Source of the DNA: Amblyomma americanum
Taxonomy: Eukaryota; Arthropoda; Arachnida; Ixodida; Ixodidae
NCBI RefSeq assembly: GCF_052857255.1
Contig: NC_135498.1
Coordinates: 113,647,223 to 113,711,222 of the forward strand
Direction: 5' to 3'
Length of the DNA: 64,000 nt
Shown here: positions 34,340-45,657 of the stretch, piece after piece
How positions within the stretch are numbered: position 1 is the first letter of the stretch
Layout of the letters: the number at the start of each line of letters is the position of its first letter
Notes under the pieces: generated by a model
Told to the model about the DNA's origin: nothing
The model's database searches: none
The model's input: the letters and a program-made list of their open reading frames with translations, nothing else
Translations under genes and position numbers: made by a program

Positions 34340-35088
34340 GATAGCGATTGCATTTAAATTCACCAAAGGCGTGTTAAATCGTTCCTATCTTACTATCGCT
34401 CCCCTTTTCTTTCCCTCTCCCTTTCCTTTTATTCCCTCTAGTCGCAGCTCAGGCGCTTTACGTGGGTATTTGATGGCAGATGCCGCGGCCAGCAGTATCT
34501 TTTCCTTCCATTGCAATTTTATTAATAGCCACTAACAAGAAATTGCGTTCACTCTGGCGAGTCGCGAAGGCGATGCGAGTGGCTCCAGCCTATTGGCAAC
34601 AGCCACAGAGCTAGCGTTAATTCACATGCGCAAGTTGAGTTTGGAATTCGCTTCTCGAGACCTAGCTCTCCGAGCGAGAATTGGCGAGGAGGAGAGGCGC
34701 CACTTGGGCGCCCTCTTCACTTCAGTTCGCAACTGAATGTATGAGCGAAAGAAGGTTATGCTCAAGAGTAATGCCGCTTTGAAAGCCCAGAAACCTGTCA
34801 TGCACAAACGACGAAGCCAGCGGGGCCTGTGAATACGCCCGTGCTTGCGCTGGCGGCACGTTGCCAGTGCCGCAAGCGTCTGCGCTGCAGTAGGCGCGAG
34901 TACATCGAATGGCGCTACCGAAAGTCAGTGTCCTCCTGACTGCTGTGACATGTTCGTCTTGCCTTATAACATACTGTACCTCTCATACCACTACCGCGTG
35001 CGGAAAAAAGGCCAAGGACACATATGCGTCGCCTTACGACGCGTAGTGAGAGTAGCCAAAACGCGAAAAGCAGGAAAATAACTCGTAG
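34340..35088. other. Intergenic DNA before the RTE element
   Basis: A CT-rich patch near 34400-34440; otherwise nothing recognised. Confidence 0.5.
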
Positions 35089-35100
35089 TGATCGTCTTGA
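35089..35100. repeat. Target-site duplication, left copy
   Basis: TGATCGTCTTGA here is repeated exactly at 38294-38305, bounding the RTE element. The first three bases merge with the element's TGA tail, so the minimum unambiguous duplication is about 9 bp. Confidence 0.85.
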
Positions 35101-35107
35101 AGATGCA

Positions 35108-35175
35108 GCGATGGCGTAGAGGTAGAACATCCGCCTCGCGTGCAGGAGGACCGGGGTTCAAATCCTGGTGCCGCG
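35108..35175 (+). promoter_or_regulatory. tRNA-like 5' head with A and B boxes
   Basis: gATGGCGTAGAGG resembles a pol III A box and GGGGTTCAAATCC matches the B box. Spacing and the CTCGCGT loop between them are tRNA-like. It lies inside the target-site duplication, so it inserted with the LINE. A similar core is found in the SINE at 63.24-63.5 kb. Confidence 0.7.
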
Positions 35176-35251
35176 CAATTCTCCACCGGGTTTAAAAAAA
35201 AAAAAACCGCGTGTCGATGGAATTGCATAACCAGGCCTGGAGTGCGGCCTT

Positions 35252-38200
35252 ATGTCGGTGACCAGAACCGACAACGCACTCTCTCACCAGAACAGGATTT
35301 GGCCACCCTGGTGTAGTACTTGGCCACAACCTTCTATGATCAAACCAATTAACCCTCGGCCCTCAGTCCCCAGCGGCTGCAGAGCAACTGACCACGGCGG
35401 CGGTCAGACCTGTGACGCAGCGGAGGGTGCTAAGAATCTCTGGCTCCGGACAGGCCGCCATTGGAATCTGAACCTGGCAACGTTTAACGCTAGAACTTTA
35501 GCTAGTGAGGCTAGCCTAGCAGTGCTGTTCGAGGAACTAGCGGGAATTAAATGGGATGTGATAGGGCTTAGCGAAGTTAGGAGGACAGGTGAGGCGTATA
35601 CAGTACTAAAGGACGGACACATACTGTGCTATCGCGGGTTAGAGGATAGACGAGAACTAGGTGTGGGTTTCCTCATTAATAAGGATATAGCTGGCAACGT
35701 AGAGGAGTTCTACAGTATTAACGAGAGGGTAGCAGCTATAGTAATTAGGCTGAATAGGAGGTACAAGCTGAAAGTGGTGCAGGCCTACGCACCCACATCC
35801 AGCCATGATGACCAGGCCGTTGAAAGCTTCTATGAGGACGTAGAATCAGCAATGAATAAAGTAAAATCGCAGTACACTGTACTGATGGGTGACTTCAATG
35901 CGAAGGTGGGCAAGAAGCAGGCTGACGACCACGCGGTAGGTGACTATGGGATAGGCTCTAGAAATAGCAGGGGAGAGTTATTAGTCGAATTCGCGGATAG
36001 AAATAATTTACGGATCATGAATACCTTCTTCCGCAAACGAGAAAACAGGAAGTGGACCTGGAAGAGCCCCAATGGTGAGATTAAAAATGAAATCGACTTC
36101 ATACTATGCACTAAACCTGGCATCATTAAGGATGTGGCCGTCCTCGGAAGGGTGCGTTGCAGCGACCATAGAATGGTAAGGTCTAGAATTAGCTTAGACT
36201 TGAAGAGGGAACGGAAGAAGCTAGCGAAGAAGAAGACCATTAACGAGTTAGCCGTAAGAGGGAAAGCACAGGAGTTTAGGATAGCGCTGCAGAACAGATA
36301 CTCGGCTTTAACTGAGGAAGATGATCTTGATGTTCATTCAATGCACGATAACCTGACATCAATAATTACGGAGTGCGCAGTAGAAGTAGGCGGTAGGACA
36401 GTTCGAAAAGATACCGGGAAGCTATCTCAGGTGACGAAAGATCTGATTAAGAAGCGCCAAAACATGAAGGCATCTAACACTACCGATAGAATAGAACTAA
36501 CGGAGCTATCAAAGTTAATAAATAAGCACAAGGTAGCCGACATAAGGAAGTTTAATATGGAGAGAATCGAGCATGCTATAAAGAACGGAGGTAGCCTAAA
36601 AACAGTGAAGAGGAAACTAGGCATAGGTAAAAACCAGATGTATGCATTAAGAGACAAGCAGGGCAATGTCATTAGCAATATGGATAAGATAGTTAACGTA
36701 GCCGAAGAGTTCTACACAGACCTGTACAGTAGCCAATGTAATCAGAGCGCTAATGAGAAAGACAGCAGTGCACAGCAATACGTCATCACGCCAGTTACGA
36801 AAGATGAAGTAAAGAAAGCCTTAGAAGCAATGAAAAGGGGAAAAGCAGCTGGGGAGGATCAGGTAACAGCAGATCTCTTGAAGGATGGAGGGGACATCGT
36901 GCTAGAGAAACTAGCCACCCTGTATACGCAATGCCTTATGACCTCGACTGTACCAGAAGCTTGGAAGAATGCAAACATTATCTTAATTCATAAGAAGGGA
37001 GACGCCAAGGACTTGAAAAATTACAGGCCGATCAGCTTACTATCCGTTGCCTACAAAGTATTTACTAAGGTGATCGCTAATAGAGTCAGGGCAACGTTAG
37101 ACTTTATTCAACCAAATGATCAGGCAGGCTTTCGTAAAGGATATTCTACAATAGATCATATTCACACTATCAATCAGGTGATAGAGAAATGCGGAGAATA
37201 TAACCAACCTCTATATATAGCTTTCATTGATTACGAGAAAGCATTCGACTCAGTGGAAACCTCAGCAGTCATACAGGCATTGCGTAATCAGGGGGTAGAA
37301 GAGCCTTATGTCAAAATACTGGAAGATATATATAGCAACTGCACAGCTACTATAGTCCTCCATAAAGTCAGCAATAAAATTCCAATAAGGAAGGGCGTCA
37401 GGCAAGGAGACACGATCTCGCCAATGCTGTTCACCGCATGTTTGCGGGAGGTATTTCGAGGCCTGAATTGGGAAGAGTTGGGAATAAGAATAAATGGAGA
37501 ATACCTAAATAATCTGAGATTTGCTGATGACATTGCCTTGCTGAGTCACTCAGGAGGTGAACTGCAAATCATGATCAACGAGTTAGACAGGCAGAGCAGA
37601 TCGATGGGTCTAAAAATTAACATGCAGAAAACCAAGGTAATGTTCAACAGCCTAGCAAGGGAACAACAGTTCACAATTGGCAGCGAGAGCCTAGAAATGG
37701 TGCCGGAATACGTCTACTTAGGGCAGGTAGTGACAGCTGATCCGGATCATGAGAGGGAGATAACTAGAAGGATAAGAATGGGGTGGAGCGCATATGGCAA
37801 ATTCTCGCAGATCATGAGTGGCAGTTTACCAATTTCCCTCAAGAGGAAAGTGTACAACAGCATAATCTTACCGGTACTCACCTACGGGGCAGAAACGTGG
37901 AGGCTAACGAAAAGAGTTCAGCTTAAGTTAAGGACAACGCAGCGAGCCATGGAAAGAAAAATGATAGGTGTAACGTTAAGAGATCGGAAGCGGGCAGAGT
38001 GGGTGAGGGAACAAACACGGGTTAATGACATCCTAGTCGAAATCAAGAGAAAGAAATGGGCTTGGGCAGGGCATGTAATGCGAAGGCAAGATAACCGCTG
38101 GTCTTTAAGGGTAACGGAGTGGGTTCCAAGAGAAAGTAAGCGTAGCAGGGGGCGGCAGAAGGTTAGATGGGCGGATGAGATTAAGAAGTTTGCAGGCAAA

Positions 38201-38275
38201 GGGTGGATGCAGCTGGCAAAGGATAGGGTTAATTGGAGAGACATGGGAGAGGCCTTTGCCCTGCAGTGGGTGTAG
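35252..38275 (+). CDS. RTE LINE polyprotein: endonuclease and reverse transcriptase
   Basis: 1007 codons, uninterrupted. Residues about 73-315 form an EEP/APE-type endonuclease that nicks target DNA: LATFNAR, WDVIGLSEVR (metal-binding Glu), QAYAPTS, LMGDFNAKVG (about 213) and CSDHRMV (catalytic Asp-His, about 303). Residues about 520-830 form the RT: GKAAGEDQVTADLL, NYRPISLLSVAYK (about 590), FIDYEKAFDSV, GVRQGDTISPMLF and NLRFADDIALL (catalytic Asp pair, about 757). The C-terminus has TYGAETW, RRKWAWAGHVMRR-like and GRQKVRWADEI blocks shared with many arthropod LINE proteins that databases often label as craniofacial development protein 2-like. The first ATG is used; the true start could lie slightly downstream. 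Confidence 0.95.
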   Translation: MSVTRTDNALSHQNRIWPPWCSTWPQPSMIKPINPRPSVPSGCRATDHGGGQTCDAAEGAKNLWLRTGRHWNLNLATFNARTLASEASLAVLFEELAGIKWDVIGLSEVRRTGEAYTVLKDGHILCYRGLEDRRELGVGFLINKDIAGNVEEFYSINERVAAIVIRLNRRYKLKVVQAYAPTSSHDDQAVESFYEDVESAMNKVKSQYTVLMGDFNAKVGKKQADDHAVGDYGIGSRNSRGELLVEFADRNNLRIMNTFFRKRENRKWTWKSPNGEIKNEIDFILCTKPGIIKDVAVLGRVRCSDHRMVRSRISLDLKRERKKLAKKKTINELAVRGKAQEFRIALQNRYSALTEEDDLDVHSMHDNLTSIITECAVEVGGRTVRKDTGKLSQVTKDLIKKRQNMKASNTTDRIELTELSKLINKHKVADIRKFNMERIEHAIKNGGSLKTVKRKLGIGKNQMYALRDKQGNVISNMDKIVNVAEEFYTDLYSSQCNQSANEKDSSAQQYVITPVTKDEVKKALEAMKRGKAAGEDQVTADLLKDGGDIVLEKLATLYTQCLMTSTVPEAWKNANIILIHKKGDAKDLKNYRPISLLSVAYKVFTKVIANRVRATLDFIQPNDQAGFRKGYSTIDHIHTINQVIEKCGEYNQPLYIAFIDYEKAFDSVETSAVIQALRNQGVEEPYVKILEDIYSNCTATIVLHKVSNKIPIRKGVRQGDTISPMLFTACLREVFRGLNWEELGIRINGEYLNNLRFADDIALLSHSGGELQIMINELDRQSRSMGLKINMQKTKVMFNSLAREQQFTIGSESLEMVPEYVYLGQVVTADPDHEREITRRIRMGWSAYGKFSQIMSGSLPISLKRKVYNSIILPVLTYGAETWRLTKRVQLKLRTTQRAMERKMIGVTLRDRKRAEWVREQTRVNDILVEIKRKKWAWAGHVMRRQDNRWSLRVTEWVPRESKRSRGRQKVRWADEIKKFAGKGWMQLAKDRVNWRDMGEAFALQWV

Positions 38276-38293
38276 TAGGGCTGATGATGATGA

Positions 38294-38305
38294 TGATCGT
38301 CTTGA
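38294..38305. repeat. Target-site duplication, right copy
   Basis: Exact match to 35089-35100, directly after the TGA repeat tail of the LINE. Confidence 0.85.
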
Positions 38306-39404
38306 TATCACAAAGGCAGCATGTATGTATATGCACGCATGACTTGTCTGCATAAATATAAAGGCACCTGCGATATCATGTTTCACTGTTTCATTTTTTG
38401 TTACGGCACAGTGAGGTGCCGCTTATCATAAGATATAAAAAATATAGTTTACGACTTCGTTTACTGCCCACGCTGAAAATTTCGTGACAGTCAAAATCTC
38501 ACTAAATATAGGGGACAGCGTACGCAGCTTAAGACACAATACAGCCGGCAGCGGGATTGAACACAAACGCCCAGAAAGGGAGCCCGCGCGCTTGGGCCGC
38601 TGCCTCACGCTTTCGCTTCAATTTTCCGGCGGAGCAAGATTACGGATACCTCTCAGTTGACGTGGCGTTATACCCCGCGACGCCACGAATTGGGTAATGA
38701 TTTATGCGACATGAAGTCACGCCGCAAGAATTCGGTGAGCAAGTTACTTCTCCGAAAGGGTTTAGATGATACGAGGTGCCCCTCGTGACCAATTTGATTA
38801 ACTCGCGCGAACTCCGCAACTTGCTACTGTGAACAGGCCTTTAATGCTCATTCACACTTGCAAGTCGCAAATGGGTATGCGACCAGCAGTCGCCTGCGAT
38901 AAGGCAGCTGCAGCTCCGGAACAGTGTTGCGCACACCTTAAAAGCGACCTGGGGGTCGCCTTATCGTTTGATTCTCACGTGAAATGAGAAGACTTGGGAA
39001 TGACGTCAATCGCGCGCTTTCAAAAGTTTCGTCTGCTTTGGCCCAGTCTCCTGCGCCCTCGCGCTCGGTTCTCTAAAGTGTTCTGGTTCTTCGCTGTTAA
39101 CGGTGTGCTACAACAACCTGATCGAAGAGGAGCATGTTGTAGCGGTATTGATGTGGACCAAGGACATAAGCGTAAGGGCGCGCTTTTCGGAGCCGACTTG
39201 CCAGGCAGGGTTCCGGCTACCGGCGTCAGAAAGTTGCACGTATTGTTTGCTCGCATCCATACTAAGCTCTGGGATAGAGTATCGTTGGCCAATATCGAGC
39301 TGATGGTAGAAGCGATAATAGCAATATAAATTTCTACAAATTTCTTCCCATAGCCGTTTTGCTACTGCTCTATTGCAGCTCGCCTGTCCTCTTATCTCCG
39401 CTCC
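38306..39404. other. Intergenic DNA, possible old SINE head
   Basis: Around 38545-38600 the minus strand has a weak tRNA-like pattern (ggcagcggcccaagcg, ttgtgttcaatcccgctg). Otherwise no gene recognised. Confidence 0.35.
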
Positions 39405-40285
39405 TGAAGGGTTCGCGGAAACCGCGGGAACATCTTTATTTCACTGTCAGACGGGGTTCACAGTAAAACGGTGACGAGAGTAGCACCTAACTACTAGCAA
39501 TTTACAAAGCGCACTAAGCTGCGGCATCGATGTGAAACCGTCTAAGCCTAGCGACGACAAGGGCAGTTAGTGAGCAGCTCGCAGTTCGTCGCCCGGCGCG
39601 CCCGCAGGTGGCATCGTGGCCGAAAGCTCGGCTCGCTCACTGATTGACTCAGCATCTCGCGACTTCCATTGGCAAGGCTGGAAAATTGAGTAGCGATCGA
39701 CCAACTGGCCTGCGACTGAGCGAGAGTTTATGCCCACGTTTGCAGTATACAGATGAACAGTTAACCTTTAGCGCGCATATATGCTTGGGATATCGGCTGC
39801 GTTGCGGCGATTCTTAAGCTCGTACTCGATGCCATCGTCCCCGTTCGTGCGGAAAACGAGCATATTTTTGCTTCACTATGACGCGGGGTTCACACTAAAA
39901 CAGTGAAGGGAGTAGCACCTCAGCGTTAGCCAGCTCCCAAGAGCACTAATTTGCGGCATCGACGTGAAACCGGCTAGGCTTAGCGACGACTAGGGCAGGA
40001 GCTGCGCGTAGTTCGTCGCCAGGCGCGCTCGCGGCCGTCATCATTCCCGAAAGCTCGATTCGCTCAGTGATTGACTAAGCATCTAGCGAATTGAACTCGC
40101 GAGGGCGGAAAATCGAGCAGCGAGCGATTGGCCTGCGACTGCGCGATACTTAATGCCCACATTTGCAGTACAAGTGAACAACGTTTAGCGCAGCGCACAA
40201 TATGCTCTCGATATCGGCTGCGTGCGGCGGTTCTTAAGCTCGTCCTCGACGCCATCGTCACTCTTCGTGACGCACAGGCTGAGAA
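39405..40285. repeat. Tandem duplication of a ~432-bp unit
   Basis: Two adjacent copies aligned by cggggttcaca at 39452 and 39884, then gagtagcacct, gcggcatcga.gtgaaacc, ttcgtcgcc, gattgact.agcatct, ggcctgcgactg and gatatcggctgcgt in the same order. Divergence is about 15-20 percent by eye with small indels. No coding frame is conserved between copies. Confidence 0.85.
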
Positions 40286-40494
40286 CTTCAAGTCATATAC
40301 GTGCCAAAACAAGTTGTCCGGGTTTCTCGGAACGATCTAAACTCGAAAATACGGTTGCTTTGATCCTCTTCCATGTGGTCTCTTGCTTGATAAAGTACAC
40401 GTGAGCTGGATGCGGATTGCTTTGATATAACGGCGTTAATAAACAACGTCGATACCTGCGTAAAATCGACGTAGTCTCTTAACGCAGTTTATAT

Positions 40495-40661
40495 TGTCGC
40501 CGACAAACGTAGGGCGGCACGAAAAGGGGCTTTTTTAATCCGAAGGCCAGAAACCCACCAGCGCGCGTTCGAACGGGAACGTCCTCTTCTTCGCTCCCAC
40601 ACGAGCCCAGTAATGCCGCTCGGCCGCATGGCGGCGCTCGCAGAATGTGAGCAGTGTGGCA
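40495..40661 (-). repeat. 3' LTR, 167 bp, of the 40-46 kb Ty3 element
   Basis: Minus strand begins TGCCACACTG and ends CGGCGACA (TG...CA). It differs from the 5' LTR at about 5 of 167 positions. It is preceded on the minus strand by the polypurine tract AAAGGAGGGGGG (40665-40676). Confidence 0.95.
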
Positions 40662-40782
40662 TTGCCCCCCTCCTTTCAAGAGGCATCGCCTCGATGCCTC
40701 CGGCAAGGCGGATAAAGAATGTGGAGACATCGAAAGTGTGATGGCGTGTGGTGGCAGCACTGAATGTGAACTCCGGGAGGGG

Positions 40783-43700
40783 CTAACGGGCGTAATACGG
40801 TTTCATGCGGGACACGAGGACGACTTCAGACATGGGCGGGCGAGAAGACCGGACAACTCCTTGCGGGTACACTTCATAGTTCACATCGCTGAGTTGACGT
40901 AGCACCTCGTAGGGGCCGAAGTAGCGCCGCAGAAGCTTTTCAGAGCGACCGCTCACACGTATAGGGCTCCATACCCAGACGTGCTCGCCGGGTTGGTAAA
41001 TCACCTCCCTGTGGCGGAGGTTGTAACGCCGGGCGTCAGTTGTCTGCTGGTGGCGAATGCATTGTCGAGCATGGTGGCGAGTGGCTTCTGCATCGCGAAC
41101 GAATTGGTCTGCGCCTGGGACAGACGAGGGGTACAATCCGGGAGCAGCATGGCGACAAGCATGGTCAGGGCATCTCGGCCATACACCAAACGGAAGGGGG
41201 TGAAGCGCGTCGTTTCTTGGAGGGCGGTGGTGTACGCAAACGTGATGTAGGGAAGTATTTCGTCCCAGTTGCGATGGTCAGCGTCGACATACATAGACAT
41301 GATATCTGTGATGGTCTTGTTCAGCCTCTCAGTAAGTTCATTCGTTTGAGGATGGTAAGCAGTCGTTTTTCTATGACTGGTGCCACTAAGACGGAGGACC
41401 TCGTGTGTAAGAGCCGACGTAAACGCGGTTCCCCGGTCAGTTAATACAACCACGGGGGCGCAGTGGCGAAGCACGATGTGGTGAACAAAGAACTGTGCAA
41501 TTTCAGCCGCGGTGCCACAGGGAAGAGCCTTGGATTCACAATAGCGGCTTAGGTAGCCCGTGGCAACAACAATATACCGGTTTCCCATGGAGGACACCGG
41601 GAATGGGCCCAGTAAGTCCATGCCGACTTGTTGGAATGGGATTTGCGGTGGATCAATTGGCTTCAGAAGGCCGGCCGGTTTTGTCGGTGGTACCTTCCGT
41701 CGTTGACACTCACGGCAGGTTCGAACGTAGCGTTGGACGACCGCAGCAAGCCGTGGCCAGTAGTACTTGTGGCGGAGCCGTCCCAATGTTCTGGAAAAAC
41801 CGAGGTTGCCAGAAGGAAGGTCGTCGTGGCATGCAGCGAGAACTTCCTTACGAAGCACGGTTGGGACAAGGAGGAGATACGCAGTCTCGGTCGGACCGTA
41901 GTTTTTCTTGTAGAGGACTCCATCTATTAAGCAAAACGACGAAAGTCCGCGCGAGAAGAGTCTGGGCGGAGACGGAGCGGTTCCTTCGAGGTACTCGATT
42001 AGAGGCAGCAGTTCGCAGTCGGCCCTCTGGTGGTGGGCAAGGTCGGATGTGGTGACAGCGCCGAGGAAAGCAGAATCGTCGTCGGACTCATCTGGTGGGC
42101 ACGGAAGAGGAGCTCGGGAGAGACAGTCTGCATCGCTATGTTGCCGACCCGACTTATATACGATGGTGACGTCGAACTCTTGCAACCGAAGGCTCCACCG
42201 TGCAAGTCGCCCCGATGGATTTTTGAGGTTCGCAAGCCAGCACAAGGGGTGATGATCGCTGACGACTCGAAACGGGCGGCCGTACAGGTATGGACGAAAT
42301 TTTGTGATTGCACACACAACAGCGAGACACTCCTTTTCCGTTGTGGAATAATTCACTTCGGAACGGGACAAAGTGCGACATGCGTATGCGATCACGCGTT
42401 CCACACCGTCTTGCCACTGCACAATCACCGCACCGAAGCCCACATTGCTGGCATCTGTGTGCAGTTCCGTGTCGGCCTGCTCGTCGAAGTGGGCAAGGAT
42501 AGGCGTAGATTGGAGGCGGGCCTTAAGCTCTATGAAAGCTTTTTCGTGATCTTGGCCCCAGAAAAAGGGTTCGGAGTCTTTTGTCAGGCGAGTCAGCGGC
42601 TCTGCGAGCTTGGAGAAGTTTTGAACGAACCTCCGATAATAGGCGCAAAGCCCCAGGAAACGCCGCAAGCTTGGTTTATCTGTTGGCTGGGGAAATGCAG
42701 CAACGGCGGCGGTCTTTTCTGAGTCGGGGCTAACGCCCTGAGTGCTCACAATGTGGCTAAGAAACGTGAGCTCCCGAAATGCGAAGTGGCACTTTTCAGG
42801 CTTGAGAGACAGACCCGCAGAACGAATTGCTTCGAAGGCGGCACGCAAACGTTTCAGGTGCTCCTCGAACGTGTCGGAGAAAATCACGACGTCGTCGAGA
42901 TAGACAAGGCAGGACTGCCACTTCAGGTCAGTTAGTACGGTGTCCATCATACGTTGGAACGTCGCAGGGGCTGAACACAAGCCGAAAGGAAGCACCTTAA
43001 ATTCGTACAGTCTGTCAGCAGTAACGAAGGCGGTCTTTTCTCGGTCACGTTCGTCGACCTCGATTTGCCAATAACCGCTACGAAGGTCGAGTGACGAAAA
43101 GTAGGTAGCATGGCGGAGGCGGTCTAATGAGTCATCAATGCGCGGCAGTGGATAGACATCTTTTTTGGTAACGTTATTGAGACGTCTATAATCTACACAG
43201 AACCGTAGGCTGCCGTCCTTCTTTGCGACGAGAACAACAGGTGACGCCCAGGGGCTCGTCGATGGTTGTATGACGTCGTCGTGGAGCATTTCGGCAACTT
43301 GGCGGCGGATAGCATCGCGCTCCTTCGACGAAACACGATAAGGACGCTGACATAGCTCTCTCTGGTCACTTTCAACGATACTACGGTGCTTAGTTATTGG
43401 CGTCTGGCGAACCTTGGATGTTGATGCAAAACAGTCGCGGAAAGAGTCAATAAGGCTTTCCACGCGGCGTTTCTGATTGGTCTGAAGGTCAAGGTCCACG
43501 TCGGTCCTGATGGCTGTTGCAGTGTCCTGTTCAGCTATTTCGGAGGACGTTGTTGATAAGGCACATTGGCCGGCATGTTCGCCAAGTTCTTCAAAATGGG
43601 CAATCACCGTGTTTTTCGTCAAATGTTGGGGTTCACAACTAAAGTTGATCACTAAGAGCGTGGTACGCGCGTGAACAAGGTCGACAAGGGCGCGAGCAAC

Positions 43701-44411
43701 GCAAACTTGCCGAGACAGTAGCAGCGACATATTCGCTTCGGCAATGCCCGAGTACCGGAGCTGGTATCACACTGGACACTGACAAACTTGCTTGCTCTCG
43801 GCGGTATCGTTGTGTGGTCATCAGAGATGCGTAATGGTGCTCTGTGCGGCTCGTGGTCGATATCAACGGCTCGCTGTGTCGAAAACGATACCAATAGCTC
43901 GTGCAGGTTGATGACCGTCCCATACTCTTTAAGGAAGTCCATGCCGAGAATCAGTTCTTTAGAGCACTCTCGTAGCACGGCGAAGGAGCCAGTGAAAGTT
44001 GCACCGCGGATCTTTATACGGCTGGTGCAGACGCCAACCGGCGTTACCACATGGCAACCAGGTGTGCGTATCTGCGGCCCATGCCAAGGTGTTAGAACCT
44101 TTCTGAGGGTTGCGGCTAGGTTACTACTCATGAGGGAAAAGTCGGGTCCGGTATCGACGAGTGCAGAACCGTCATAGCCATCGGCGGCAACAAGAATTTC
44201 GGCGGCGGAAACAATTGTTTGACAATTTGTCGGCGAGGTTTTTGGTGCCGTCGTCGATGGGGTCGTCGCTGAGGTCGTCAGTGAGGTCGGCGGTGGGATC
44301 GTCTTTAAGGTCGGCGGGTGGGGTCGTCGCATAAAATCGTCGGATGGAGGCTGTTCACTGTCTGCGGCAGCGGTGGTCCTACCCCCAGAGGACGCCGTCT
44401 TCAGTTTTCCC
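40783..44411 (-). pseudogene. Ty3 pol with two frame breaks
   Basis: Translation would continue from gag in the -1 frame at GGGAAAAC (44404-44411); that frame is open through the protease (SALVDTGPDFSLMS, DTG followed by Pro instead of Ala) to 43652. A frame change near 43700-43740 leads to the main 909-codon segment (43730-41001). RT: FCVDYRRLNNVT, YFSSLDLRSGYWQI, VYLDDVVIFS. RNase H: LHTDASNVGFGAVI, TEKECLAVV, VSDHHPLCWL. Integrase: H..H then CRECQRR, VGMDLLGPF (Asp), VLTDRGTAF (Asp), TNELTERLNKTITDI (Glu). Another frame change near 41110 leads to the last 117 codons with RRYFGPYEVLRQL (GPY module) ending SRMKPYYAR. Confidence 0.93.
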
Positions 44412-45657
44412 GGCGGGGAGACGTGCCTCTGAATTGGCCAGATGATGGTGCATGACTGGGTGGAGGAACTCGTCTTGGAGACGGCGACCTAGACTGGCGT
44501 CGTGGAGGCGTTGAGGGCAGCACATTATCGGCCAGGTACTGCTTAATGTCTCGCGGTCTCTTACCATAGCGCGGTCGAGGTGCGCTCGGTGGAAATCCTC
44601 TTAATCCCATCCGCCGGTAGGGGCAGTTGCGGAGGATATGACCGGGCTCCCCGCAGTGGTAGCATAGTGGCCGGTTGTTGGGTGTGCGCCACACGTCAGC
44701 TTTTCGAACAGGGCGCGGGTCACGCAGCTCGGCGGAGGGAAAGTACCCCTGCGTTTGTTCGGCAGCAGGGCGGAACGCATGTGGAACTGGCGCAAGTCTC
44801 CGCAGAGCTTCACTGTAGCTCATGACGTACGGCTCCGGCTGCGGTGTCCGTAGGGCTTCGTTGTAGCTGCTGGCGTACGGCTCCGGCTGTGGTACCGGTG
44901 GTGGCTGGACTGCTAGCCGAATTTCCTCGCGGACGGCATCGGCTACAGCTGCAACACTGGCAGGTGGAGCATCTAAGCGGAGGTTGCGCAGTTCTTCGCG
45001 AACTACACTCCGCACAAGCTCACGAAGAGCCTCGTCCCCGGAGACTGGCAGGGACGCACAATAGTTGCTGGCCGCAACACTTCCCGGACGACCGTACTGC
45101 GCACTGCGTTCCTGTAAGGAACGTTCCATGCCTGTGGCTTCTTTAGCGAAGTGAGCGACGGTTCTTGGTGGGTCGCGTATGAGGCCAGCGAAGAGCTGCC
45201 CCTTCACACCACGCATGAGGTGGCGCACCTTGGTAGCCTCTAGCATGGCAGGGTCAGCCCGATTGAAAAGACGTGCCATGTCTTCAATAAACATAGCGAC
45301 GCTTTCGTTCGCCTGCTGTGACCTCGTGCGAAGGGCGAGTTCGGCATTTTCCTTGCGGGCGTTTGTGCTGAAGGTAGCCAGCAACTGACGGCGGAACGCT
45401 TCCCAGTTCGTAAAGGATGCCTCATGGTTCTCGAACCATGTCTTCGCAGAGTCTTGGAACGAGAAATAGACGTTTCGTAGTTTTCGGTCGTCGTCCCACT
45501 GGTTAAAAGTGGCCACACGGTCAAAGCTGGACAACCAGTCCTCGACGTCCTCAAACCGATCGCCGTGGAAGGATGGTGGTGAGCGAGGGGTGAGAACTAC
45601 AACGGGCGGGACAGTGCCGGAAGGCTGGCCTGCCTGACTGCCTGTAGTAGACGTCAT
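44401..45657 (-). CDS. Ty3 gag polyprotein
   Basis: 418 codons from the ATG at 45657, chosen because the paralogue at 53.7-54.9 kb starts at the same place relative to the SPPSFHGD block; an in-frame ATG at 45843 lies inside the LTR. It forms the particle that packages the element RNA. Visible parts: SPPSFHGDRFEDVEDWLSSF and NVYFSFQDSAKTWFENHE (capsid-like retrotransposon gag domain), RADPAMLEATKVRHLMRGVK, and a complete CCHC knuckle CYHCGEPGHILRNC near the C-terminus, then an Arg/Ser/Pro tail ending RREN. No internal stops. Confidence 0.92.
   Translation of the reverse strand: MTSTTGSQAGQPSGTVPPVVVLTPRSPPSFHGDRFEDVEDWLSSFDRVATFNQWDDDRKLRNVYFSFQDSAKTWFENHEASFTNWEAFRRQLLATFSTNARKENAELALRTRSQQANESVAMFIEDMARLFNRADPAMLEATKVRHLMRGVKGQLFAGLIRDPPRTVAHFAKEATGMERSLQERSAQYGRPGSVAASNYCASLPVSGDEALRELVRSVVREELRNLRLDAPPASVAAVADAVREEIRLAVQPPPVPQPEPYASSYNEALRTPQPEPYVMSYSEALRRLAPVPHAFRPAAEQTQGYFPSAELRDPRPVRKADVWRTPNNRPLCYHCGEPGHILRNCPYRRMGLRGFPPSAPRPRYGKRPRDIKQYLADNVLPSTPPRRQSRSPSPRRVPPPSHAPSSGQFRGTSPRREN

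Larger units (their letters stand above)
35101..38293 (+). mobile_element. Full-length RTE-type LINE retrotransposon
   Basis: Bounded by a 12-bp target-site duplication. It has a 151-base 5' region with a tRNA-like head and an A-rich stretch, one long ORF and a very short 3' end in (TGA)n repeats rather than poly(A). A single endonuclease-RT ORF with a very short 3' UTR ending in simple repeats is the RTE layout. All landmark motifs are intact, so it looks young and possibly able to move; activity is inference. Confidence 0.9.

Noticed and set aside
33918..34535. 205-codon + strand open frame
   Set aside because: It spans the palindromic satellite; its peptide is a translation of the repeat (VARQ, SCDR), with no domain.
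35108..35175. Genuine tRNA-Ala-like gene
   Set aside because: Boxes are present but stems are imperfect and the sequence lies inside a LINE target duplication, so it is a retroelement head.
41040..42722. Several 100-230-codon + strand frames over the Ty3 pol
   Set aside because: Antisense shadows of the pol frame; no independent domains.
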